Below, piece by piece: positions 10,701 through 17,155 of a stretch of DNA of 64,000 nucleotides. A program made the translations under genes and the position numbers. The number at the start of each line of letters is the position of its first letter. Positions within the stretch are counted from its first letter, which is position 1. A model generated the notes under the pieces. It was not told the DNA's origin. It made no database searches and saw nothing but the letters and a program-made list of their open reading frames with translations. Source of the DNA: Symbiodinium natans (lineage: Eukaryota > Sar > Dinophyceae > Suessiales > Symbiodiniaceae); contig CAJNDS010002512.1 in the NCBI GenBank assembly GCA_905221605.1, forward strand, positions 1 through 64,000, written 5' to 3'.

Positions 10701-11786
10701 CTCAGTAAGATCCCTTTTGACGAGATCCTGCGCCCGGCATGGGTTTCTGGCCTTGCCAAAACCATTGATCTCTACATTGACGATACTAGCTTTGACACTG
10801 AGGCTGGTAACCCCCACACAGCAGCGCGCCGGGCGGTGCAATTGTATAAGGCTGTGGTAGGAGGTTTGACAACTGCTGGCCTCCCAGTCAGCCTTGGCAA
10901 GACAGCTTTTGTATGCTCGTCTCAAAAAGTTGAAGCTGCCCTTAAAGAGTATCTTCCTGAATCTGATCAAATCAAGAATGCCGCGAAGGACCTGGGGATT
11001 GATTGTACGGCTGGGCGTAGAAGGCGCATTCCGTTCCACCATAAAAGGTTTGGGAAGGGCGTTAAGCGCAAGGCTAGGCTCTCGACCCTGCGTGTGAAAT
11101 CGATGCCAGCTAGGGTCAGAGCCCTGAGGGCGGGGGTCCAAACGGTGGGCCTTTATGGCCATGAGGCAGTTGGGCTTGCGCCAAAGCGTATGCATTGGTT
11201 GCGTGCTTCCTTCGCACATGAGTTGGGGCGAATGTCTTTGGGCTCTGTTGACCTCACCATTGACCATGCGTGCCCTAAGCGGCCGGACCCGGCCTTTACT
11301 ATAATTTCCCAGCACTTCAAGGCCATTCACAGGCTTCTGGGCTTCATTCCCGATAGCCAAAGGCAGCACTTTGATGATGTCTTGCCGGGTATGTGGCTTG
11401 AAGACTCACAGGCGGAGTACCCCTGGAAGCGCGCTGCAGGGCCGGTTGGGGCCCTCCTATGTTACCTGCTTGACTTGGGTTGGACCCCGGTCAGTGCGGA
11501 CACTTGGAAATGCCCTGAACAATCGCACAGCATCACCACCAAAGTAGGCATGCACCACCTCCTTTGCTCCCTATCTAAGGAAACTGATAGGTGGCGGCTC
11601 GCACGTATAGCCCAGCACGACATGCTTGAACCTCTGAGTGTGGGAATTGATTGGGTTCCCCTCAGAAAGCTTCGGAATAAGATGCCAGGCCAGGAGAGGT
11701 CAGGACTCATGGCTGTTTGGCAAGGAGCGATTCGTGCTGATCCTTGTGCCACTTGCCTGAGGTGCGGCTGTGCTGCTACCATGTAA
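7755..11786 (+). CDS. Retroelement pol: endonuclease and reverse transcriptase
   Basis: The frame is open from the codon after the ORF1 TAG. The first ATG in frame is at 8280, and a TTG lies at 7857. Using 7857 as residue 1, an AP-type endonuclease spans about 270-480, with LLQETHV near 300 (Glu), LLVNLYLQSG, LVLGDWNCSP near 412 (GDxN), TLDYAVAS near 450 and the His of KPHCAV near 475. Reverse transcriptase spans about 755-1060, with RPIGLTPVPYRLWAKI, LLDLKAFYENV near 880 (motif A Asp), GLVAGCPFAPG near 938 (motif B), LYIDDTSF near 972 (motif C, both Asp present) and LGKTAFV. All catalytic residues are intact. The frame ends with TAA at 11784, inside a C-x2-C...H-x-L-W-E-C zinc knuckle whose second half follows in the same frame. 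That suggests a nonsense change rather than a natural end. The product would act in target-primed reverse transcription. Confidence 0.9.
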   Translation, partial: EKGRTEEAGIAAGPPPRCYGHTPAQLDSPTAPGLLGGSFSLCSFLASQANWCSVLISQGQLLLDKWVLQVSEDLLSVDLKSSHDLLNWCEAVCTFLAQDECASDLLRVPGGPPFVTGHLRDGTIGSALAAVFHALPLPTFTPETPILEEPAWVLPLRTAKWSPASRAVPFKTTGPMFFSQSLFDDGDTVVSSLDTVEPSVRSRCPKTGTPKSHPRLTRQKKIKEWIGLLDILEAQPVMDMPAKEAELLQWIEDFGEQYDQGSLECWTLNRICQLLERSNDDTLGVIEAIEAVLAGFRKQNTGPKSLLIGHANITSYRSEVRTWLLDRDESIWLLQETHVPESGTKALVNKFQSVGKQTWVGPAALTQGGSSGGLLTLAPSHRNAATGPAFMSAGKGFVSVSIRFQGWDLLLVNLYLQSGVGPTGGLNPEILSRLAAVLDQTSTQWLVLGDWNCSPAELLRLGFVDKVKGQVVAPGGPTINTGGTLDYAVASKRMAPVLSVSSSWDVPFKPHCAVTVELRVGVADLPVRQLKGFPLEPTALCPDELSMPEVQPGGFWDCSRPIDYEWASFTAGVEEQLFSVQAGRGWKLAVSFSPLVKTTSPEKLWKGSSPAFWQSFLTWTSKALGTNPDPRIIPLFVEAKNRIPEFWSEMASCTAQALQDLLVAPDLQSHHLALEIIAQQGRSALKEAVRKSDEAYSQWLEEACKGGMRGLYEALKSEDSIPDRPYRNIPLEIRPHIRRAHWADVWQPMPGNDVNPNLDFDSLRDASVSQAKTLPPITGPMVAKVIKRMPTKAIGADGWSVQMLKCLAPLQLERLAQFFNTWEGQGAFPTQLSVVLVALINKSEDEERPIGLTPVPYRLWAKIRWPVFEKWLREYAATQDWDRAKKGLSSLDVALRRKLSHEILHRKKRHSVTVLLDLKAFYENVRHDNFVKQAISLKVPPLILNAAMSLYSAQRLISAEHCVSGPIKPTKGLVAGCPFAPGLSKIPFDEILRPAWVSGLAKTIDLYIDDTSFDTEAGNPHTAARRAVQLYKAVVGGLTTAGLPVSLGKTAFVCSSQKVEAALKEYLPESDQIKNAAKDLGIDCTAGRRRRIPFHHKRFGKGVKRKARLSTLRVKSMPARVRALRAGVQTVGLYGHEAVGLAPKRMHWLRASFAHELGRMSLGSVDLTIDHACPKRPDPAFTIISQHFKAIHRLLGFIPDSQRQHFDDVLPGMWLEDSQAEYPWKRAAGPVGALLCYLLDLGWTPVSADTWKCPEQSHSITTKVGMHHLLCSLSKETDRWRLARIAQHDMLEPLSVGIDWVPLRKLRNKMPGQERSGLMAVWQGAIRADPCATCLRCGCAATM

Positions 11787-13163
11787 CATGTCTTATGGGA
11801 GTGTGACTGGTGGCGAACCAACCTCCCGGAACCGGCTTCCTTTCCTAGATTTCGGCAAGAGTGGCCCATTTCGTCACTGTGGGCCAGAGGCCTTCTGCCG
11901 ACTCCGCCTTACCCTGATGATGGGGAATGGGTACGAACTACTGGTGCCTGGTGTGATGGCCAGGTCATTTGTGGCGAGGCGATATACTTTGCTACTGATG
12001 GCTCCCCGGGGAAATCCAAGGACCCCAGGTTCCATCGGTATACCTGGGCTGCGATTGCCTTTAAGCTTGAAGGGGATGAGCCCGTCACGATCGCGACAGC
12101 TGTCGGCTCACTGAAATCTCCGCTATCGGTGTTCCGGGCGGAGGCAGCGGCTGTCAAGTTTGTTGCTGAGCATAGTGAAGGGAACGCAGACCTCACCTTG
12201 GATTGCAAGGGCATCCTGCCCAGAGTGAATGGTACACCTTCCATCCAGTCTGCCGATCTCTTCGACCCCATCCGACTGCATGCACAGAGACTCAGCCTTA
12301 ACTGGGTATCCTCGCATTTAACGGAAGAACAATTCCGAGCAAAGTTTGGTGCTAACCAGCTTTGGAGGCGACGTGCTAACGAAATTGTGGACCAGCTTGT
12401 TGGCACGGCTGCCGAAGCTCGTAGGGACCTGAACTTTGAATCCCAAATTAAAAAGCGTGATGCTGTTGCCATTCAGGTTAACTCCTTGTTGGCCAAGAGA
12501 GCTGCAGCTCTCCTTTCGTATGACAAGGACCAAGGACCGCTGGTTCAGTGGCCTGACAAAGAGCAACGAAAGCTCCGCCAAAAGCCCAGGGTTAGGGATT
12601 CGGCTGTCCGGAAAAATTCTAAGCTGCCCAAAATCAAAGGTCCTAACAAAAGGGAACAGATTGAAGGCCTTCTTGCTGGTACACAGAACTTGGGGCACAC
12701 CTGGGTTGAGGGTTGTAGGCTCCCTTCCAACCTTTCAGCGAGGTGCTCGAGGTGTGAGCTATACATCCAGCAGACTGAGCCCCTCCCTACCTTTTCCCTT
12801 AAGATCAAGCACCCCTGCCTTGGTGTTCAGGCGGACCCTCCTCCTTGGGATCCCCATCCTGATCATGTGTGGGTTAATCTAGGTAAGTCCTGGGTTTGCT
12901 CAAAGTGTGACAAGATGGTCAAAGTTGGTGTCCGCAAAATCCCGACCTGGATTGTAGCGCCTTGTAGGCCCAACAAAAGTAAGGTTGCTACTGCTAGCTC
13001 CAAAAAAGCAAAGGAGGTGACTGACACTGGGGTTCAAAGTGTTCGGGCCTTTTTTGTGTCGTCCTCCAGTCAGGAACCTTCAGCTAAAATTTCTGTTCCC
13101 AAGCCTAAGCCAAAATCCAAAGCGAAGCAGTCTGGGCTCAAGCAAGCTAAGATTGCCTTTTAG
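11787..13163 (+). CDS. Retroelement pol continuation: RNase H and two zinc motifs
   Basis: This is the same frame as the preceding RT, open from the codon after the TAA at 11784; the first ATG-like start would be internal. It begins with HVLWEC, the second half of the zinc knuckle. A complete RNase HI signature follows: YFATDGS near 11,990 (Asp), FRAEAAAVKF near 12,140 (Glu), LTLDCKGI near 12,198 (Asp), WVSSHLTEE near 12,303 (His) and RRANEIVDQLVG near 12,370 (final Asp). The C-terminal part has two similar motifs, HTWV...CSRC near 12,698 and HVWV...WVCSKC near 12,868, each H-x-W-V then C-x2-C, likely zinc-binding. A Lys/Pro-rich tail ends KQAKIAF. RNase H would degrade template RNA during element synthesis. 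Confidence 0.85.
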   Translation, partial: HVLWECDWWRTNLPEPASFPRFRQEWPISSLWARGLLPTPPYPDDGEWVRTTGAWCDGQVICGEAIYFATDGSPGKSKDPRFHRYTWAAIAFKLEGDEPVTIATAVGSLKSPLSVFRAEAAAVKFVAEHSEGNADLTLDCKGILPRVNGTPSIQSADLFDPIRLHAQRLSLNWVSSHLTEEQFRAKFGANQLWRRRANEIVDQLVGTAAEARRDLNFESQIKKRDAVAIQVNSLLAKRAAALLSYDKDQGPLVQWPDKEQRKLRQKPRVRDSAVRKNSKLPKIKGPNKREQIEGLLAGTQNLGHTWVEGCRLPSNLSARCSRCELYIQQTEPLPTFSLKIKHPCLGVQADPPPWDPHPDHVWVNLGKSWVCSKCDKMVKVGVRKIPTWIVAPCRPNKSKVATASSKKAKEVTDTGVQSVRAFFVSSSSQEPSAKISVPKPKPKSKAKQSGLKQAKIAF

Positions 13164-13364
13164 CACGCTGCCTGTCCATAAGCTTCCTGCCTCCAAGGCA
13201 TACTTCAAAGCCCGGCCAGGCAAGCGTGAAAGTGCCTGGCTCAAGCAGTCTGGGCTCAACCAAGCTAAGATTGCCTTCTGAGTATGCCTCCGAAGCATAA
13301 ATCCCCTGCCTCCAAGGCCTACTCAAAAGCCCGGCCGGGCAAGCGAGAGAGAGCTCGGCTTAGA
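13126..13364 (+). repeat. 119-bp tandem duplication at the pol/ORF3 junction
   Basis: Two units with a period of about 119 bp. The pol tail SGLKQAKIAF plus stop is repeated as SGLNQAKIAF plus stop at 13,249-13,281. The following CCTGCCTCCAAGGC...CCCGGCC-GGCAAGCG stretch is also present twice (about 13,185 and 13,304). The second unit supplies the first codons of ORF3. Confidence 0.75.
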
Positions 13365-14411
13365 GGTGCAGCTCCTAAGAGAGCGCCGCCTGCTGGTGTG
13401 AACCCCCCGCCTCCCAGGCGGAGAAGGGTGGAACCGCAGGATGAGCAAGCCCCTGAGGCCGGGCCACAACACGTGCAACCCCCTGAGCCCTTGGTGGATA
13501 ACCAGGCTCAGGGGAGGAGGAATCCTGGAGTCGTGCTTCGGGAAAATCCTCAGCTTGAGCAGCACAATCCTGTGCACCGCCCCCCAGCCGTGGTGGCAAA
13601 CCAGGCTGAGAGGGATGAAGCTCCTGGAATTGTCCTTCGGGAGAATCCCCATGCACCTGGGGCTGGTCCGGTTTTGGGTGCCCCAGACCAGGACAGCTGC
13701 TCTGAAGAAAGCGAGGAGGAGCCAATGGTGCCTGATCCCATTGTGCATCCCGAGCCTCCTCCAGCACCGCCAGCTGCGCCTATGCTGCCTGCCCCGTTGA
13801 ACTTTGACGATATGGATCAGGAAGCGGGCGCAGCCTTTGCTATTGCTGGGAGGGCTCGCAATACCAAGCCAGGATTGGTGGCTTTCAAATCCGATCTGGG
13901 CTATCCTGGTGTCTTCCAGGCCCTCCCCAAGGACCTGATCCACGTGTGGTTCAATGACACGGGGGACAGCACTGCGGCGTATATCCACAATGGAAGAACC
14001 AGATTCGGATATGACGCTGGTGGTGGCTACGTCTTGAAGGTTGGGACGAAGCAGGCGTTTGGAGATGAGGTGGCGATTTCGGCCTTGCTTCCTAAGGTGG
14101 CAGCCACCATCATTGGGGCTGGATCTACGACACTGCAGGTGCTGCTCTCTGGGCGACCATGGGAGTTCAGGTCCCATTTGGTGGCTTGGTCGATGGTGGA
14201 AAAAGTCGAGCTCCTCACGGATTTTGGTTCTCGGAACCAGATCCACCCTCAGTGGTCCTTGTATGCCTTCGCCCTCCTTTTGCAATTGAGCCGTCATTTT
14301 GCTCTTCGTGATGTGTCAAAAACCAACCTGGGAATTAAACCAGGACTCAGTGCTGCGACGCCCATGTTGTGTTTTTTTCGATCTCGCGGATTGGCACTTC
14401 GAAGGGCTTAA
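13284..14411 (+). CDS. Retroelement ORF3, kinase-like C-terminal region (frameshifted)
   Basis: The ORF starts at ATG 13,284, with a basic Lys/Arg-rich start and then a long Pro/Glu-rich linker (residues about 20-190). A folded-looking part follows: GGGYVLKVG (possible ATP-binding Lys strand), DEVAISALLP, LQVLLSGRPWEF (hinge-like), WSLYAFALLLQLSRHF (helix) and LRDVSKTNLGI, which fits the (H)RDxxxxN catalytic-loop spacing. At a run of seven T (14,372-14,378) the frame changes. The annotated frame ends 11 codons later, but the neighbouring frame continues as FFDLADWHFEG, placed where a kinase DFG would be, and runs to 14,646. The missing His and Gly would make it atypical or inactive. The kinase call is inferred from motif order alone. 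No such ORF is part of a standard LINE. Confidence 0.5.
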   Translation: MPPKHKSPASKAYSKARPGKRERARLRGAAPKRAPPAGVNPPPPRRRRVEPQDEQAPEAGPQHVQPPEPLVDNQAQGRRNPGVVLRENPQLEQHNPVHRPPAVVANQAERDEAPGIVLRENPHAPGAGPVLGAPDQDSCSEESEEEPMVPDPIVHPEPPPAPPAAPMLPAPLNFDDMDQEAGAAFAIAGRARNTKPGLVAFKSDLGYPGVFQALPKDLIHVWFNDTGDSTAAYIHNGRTRFGYDAGGGYVLKVGTKQAFGDEVAISALLPKVAATIIGAGSTTLQVLLSGRPWEFRSHLVAWSMVEKVELLTDFGSRNQIHPQWSLYAFALLLQLSRHFALRDVSKTNLGIKPGLSAATPMLCFFRSRGLALRRA

Positions 14412-14646
14412 TGCTGGAAGTTGGATTCCCAAGTATAGCTTGCGCAGCTTCATCGAGACCCTTCGATGTGTCTGTGACGTCACGCCGTTGGAGCCGTATC
14501 TCCGCAGGCAGGCGGTGGTCCCTTGCCTCAACGATATCATTGCAGTTCTCCCCGCTGCGCTCAAGGCAAACTTGGAAATCCAAATGGTCCTCATGGACGG
14601 CCGACTTTCTGATTGGGCTCACCTTGCTGCATTGGCTAACCAATAA
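14374..14646 (+). pseudogene. ORF3 continuation in the +1 frame
   Basis: This frame takes over from ORF3 at the T7 run. It begins with FFDLADWHFEG and continues about 90 residues (for example SFIETLRCV, LNDIIAVLPAAL, DWAHLAALANQ) to a TAA at 14,644. It has protein-like composition with alternating helix and loop, while the zero frame turns to a short Arg/Ser tail. The likely cause is one extra T in the T7 run; a programmed +1 shift is possible but less likely. Confidence 0.5.
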
Positions 14647-14879
14647 GCTTGGGCCTTCCAAGCCTGTGGTGTTGTCAGTCAGGTCTTGGGGTCTCCAGAC
14701 CATTCAAGGCGTGGGCCCAGCCTTGTTTGCTGTGTGGGAGTTGCAGGTGCTCGGGTCGTGGAACCCCGACTGCCACAGCCTGCTACCGTGCGTCTGCATG
14801 CTTGGGTCTTCCAAGTGCAGTACCAGGCCTTGGTGTAACCAGGCCTCAGGCATGGGTGCCAGCCTGAAGTGAGTGGTGC
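14647..14879 (+). other. Post-ORF3 sequence
   Basis: Sequence without a supported gene, rich in the words CAAGCCTG and ACCAGGCC. It could be the upstream part of the element's 3' untranslated region. Confidence 0.4.
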
Positions 14880-15060
14880 AACTTGTAGCTGTAGGGTAGG
14901 TGTACCCCCGACTGTCTCACTTCCGAGCCTGGACTCAAGGCCTGCTCCTTGCAGCTACTGCGAGAGTGGCTTGTAACTTGCATGTAGGGTAGGTGTTCCC
15001 CCGACTGTTTCACACTGAGCCAATGGACTCAAGGCCTCCGGCCGCTTCGTGCTTGCGTGG
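14880..15060 (+). repeat. Two 91-bp tandem units
   Basis: Two units share TGTAGGGTAGGTGT, CCCCCGACTGT, TCAC and GGACTCAAGGCCT (14,890-14,943 and 14,981-15,037). They end just before block d. Confidence 0.7.
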
Positions 15061-15120
15061 GTAAAATTCACCTGGCTCAAGATCTCGGCTCAACCCCGGA
15101 GGGGTGCACAGGTAGCAGAG
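15061..15120 (+). repeat. Punctuating block, copy d
   Basis: Core GTAAAATTCACCTGGCTCAAG-like block followed by CCCC-GGA-GGGG (A in the loop, where other copies have T) and GCACAGGTAGCAGAGCGGTAGC. The upstream TTCG hairpin of copies a-c is replaced by unrelated sequence (GGCCTCCGGCCGCTTCG). Confidence 0.7.
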
Positions 15121-15200
15121 CGGTAGCTGTGTGAACCAGCCTCGAGTCCCCTAACTGCTTTGGGTACCAGGCCTGCTTTTTCACAGCCTTCATTTGAGCC

Positions 15201-16016
15201 ATGTCCAGAGCACCTGTGCAGTCGAGATCCTCACTGCCAGCAAGTGATGGGTTGGAGTCATCTCACCCAACTTGCGATGCAGAGAGCCAGATAGAAGGCA
15301 CGGCCCGACTGGAGGGCGAAGCAGCCCGGCTTGGGGAACTCTTCCCTTATGCGAGTCCTCTTACAGCCGGCTGTGGAGTTTCTCCAGCCTTGGAAGACCA
15401 GGTAAGATGCTCGAGCAACCTGGCAAGTGCAGAGCGAACTTGGGCCCATAGAGCCAATTGTGGTTCCAGCCAAGGCAGGACTTTACACCAAGCACTCTGC
15501 TTTCGCTGGTTTCACAAGGGCCGGAAAGAGTGGCTGCTCCTCTCAGAGGACAGCAGCGTGTATTTTGTTCGCACCAGCAAATCCGGCAAAACAGTAAGAG
15601 CCGGACCTTGTGGGCAATGGAGATGCATGGAAGACCCAGCAGAGCTCCACGGGGGAACGGGAGGCGACCCGCCCGTGCAGTGGCTTCGCCTTTTAAACTT
15701 TAATTGCACTGGCTGTGGTAGCATTCCAACCCATAACCTCAACTTCGTGCCTGGTCCTGGGGAAAGGCAACCAGCGATCTTGTATGGAGAGGATGGAAGA
15801 CGCATCGAGCTCCACTGTGCCCTTTGTCTTGAAAACTTCCTGGAGTGCACGTGGAGCTGGCCGAGCTTTGATCAAGCAGTCAGGAGACAGGTGTTGCTGG
15901 ACGATGCCTCCCTTGCTGACTTGAGTCAGTTAGGTCACCCAAGGTACGGAGCCCGTAGAGCCTTCGCTGGCGCCGCTGTCTTCTGCAGCCAGCGCACATG
16001 GCTGGACCTTCCTTGA
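15201..16016 (+). CDS. Unknown ORF, paralogue of 499-969
   Basis: This is a 271-residue ORF with a clear ATG, starting 80 bp after block d. The first 80 residues are low-complexity (Ser/Glu/Ala). From about residue 98 the composition is globular, with CFRWFHKGRKEWLLLSED, VYFVRTSKSGKT, GPCGQWRCME, WLRLLNFNC and LYGEDGRRIELHCALCLENF; Cys and Trp are frequent. The block from CFRWFHKGR to EDGRR aligns with the small ORF in segment W, including spacing between the G-R-x-E, F-V-R and G-x-W landmarks. I do not recognise the family. Placement after a punctuating block in both cases suggests a separate translation unit of the retroelement complex. The stop is TGA at 16,014. Confidence 0.6.
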   Translation: MSRAPVQSRSSLPASDGLESSHPTCDAESQIEGTARLEGEAARLGELFPYASPLTAGCGVSPALEDQVRCSSNLASAERTWAHRANCGSSQGRTLHQALCFRWFHKGRKEWLLLSEDSSVYFVRTSKSGKTVRAGPCGQWRCMEDPAELHGGTGGDPPVQWLRLLNFNCTGCGSIPTHNLNFVPGPGERQPAILYGEDGRRIELHCALCLENFLECTWSWPSFDQAVRRQVLLDDASLADLSQLGHPRYGARRAFAGAAVFCSQRTWLDLP

Positions 16017-17004
16017 GGAAGGGTGTTATCAGGATCTAGACTCCCCAGAAGAAGCATGCAGCAGTGATTGGCTTGTGTGTGGCTTTGAAGACTTGGAAGA
16101 CATCCCCTGGGAGGTCTGACCTAATACGGCCCCAACCCACCCAAATTGCAGGAGCGTATGCCCTGCCAGAATCAAGGGAGAGATGCTCACCCTTCGGAAT
16201 CCAGTATACGGGTGCAGCTTCCCCCTTTCAACCAGTGACGGACCCAGTGAGTCCGCTTTCCAGACTGAGAGTGCCAGCAGGGCACCAAGAGAATATTGCA
16301 TGGAATAGGATCGTGAAATGATTGCATAAGGATGCAGGCTGTAAGCATGCAAGCAGACGAGTGCTCAGTCCCGGCACGTACCCAGATCCATCCGTCGGAT
16401 TATGTTCGCAGCTGGTCCGAGGGACACCCTGCAGGACAGGCCGCCTCGACGCGGCTTATGTTCAGCCTGACACCGGTTCGGCCCCCTTGCTCGGTCTGTG
16501 CAGCAGACCGCTTGACCGGGTTTTTGGGCTCAGGTGCTTGTGGGTACTCACAGGCCCAACACGGGGTTCTCGCAAACACAGCGCACGAAAGGAAAACGTT
16601 AGAACCGGTCCCTGTTGATCCTCACAGGTTGATGAGGGGAGGGTAGCGCGCTGAGGTGTGGCAGGAACGGACGAGGATCCTAGTACGCCGACCGTATGAG
16701 GTTTAGGGCATTTCCCTGCATCAGTTTGGGGTTACCCGTGTTTGGCCTGCCGAGTGCTTCCTTTGTTTGTACCTGCAGGGTGTTTTTGTTTTTCTCCGGG
16801 TGGTGCAAGCCCATCCAGGAGGAAGCCTAGCGGCAGGCGTTGTTGTTAGGGACCAAAGCTTGGGCTGACGGACAGCCAGAGGCACCAGATGTGGAGGTTA
16901 AAGGCTGTGGCTCGGTGCCTGAAGCCTGCCAAACTGAGATGCCCAAATCAACCAAGCCCTCCCTGCGTGCAAGTGGTATGGGTTCCTCTGGAGCCGCTGA
17001 GGTT

Positions 17005-17036
17005 GAACCAGTTAGTAAGAGCGAGAAAGCTGGTTC
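17005..17036 (+). repeat. Family-A hairpin 8
   Basis: Perfect 7-bp stem GAACCAG/CTGGTTC around TTAGTAAGAGCGAGAAAG (17,012-17,029). Confidence 0.9.
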
Positions 17037-17041
17037 CCCTC

Positions 17042-17069
17042 CCTGGTGAGTAAGTGCGAGAAAGCCAGG
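17042..17069 (+). repeat. Family-A hairpin 9
   Basis: Perfect 5-bp stem CCTGG/CCAGG around TGAGTAAGTGCGAGAAAG (17,047-17,064), starting only 6 nt after hairpin 8. Confidence 0.85.
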
Positions 17070-17121
17070 TCAGCAAACGGGGCCAACAGGAGCTCAGTGC
17101 TGCTGCGGCATGAGTTTCTGG

Positions 17122-17155
17122 GGCCTAGGTTAGTAAGGGCGAGAAAGCCTAGGCC
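17122..17155 (+). repeat. Family-A hairpin 10
   Basis: Perfect 8-bp stem GGCCTAGG/CCTAGGCC around TTAGTAAGGGCGAGAAAG (17,130-17,147). It is the longest uninterrupted stem in the family. Confidence 0.9.

Noticed and set aside
16570-16720. Possible rRNA or other structured RNA gene
   Set aside because: The texture is suggestive, but I could not place any conserved rRNA core such as the sarcin-ricin loop or the decoding site.
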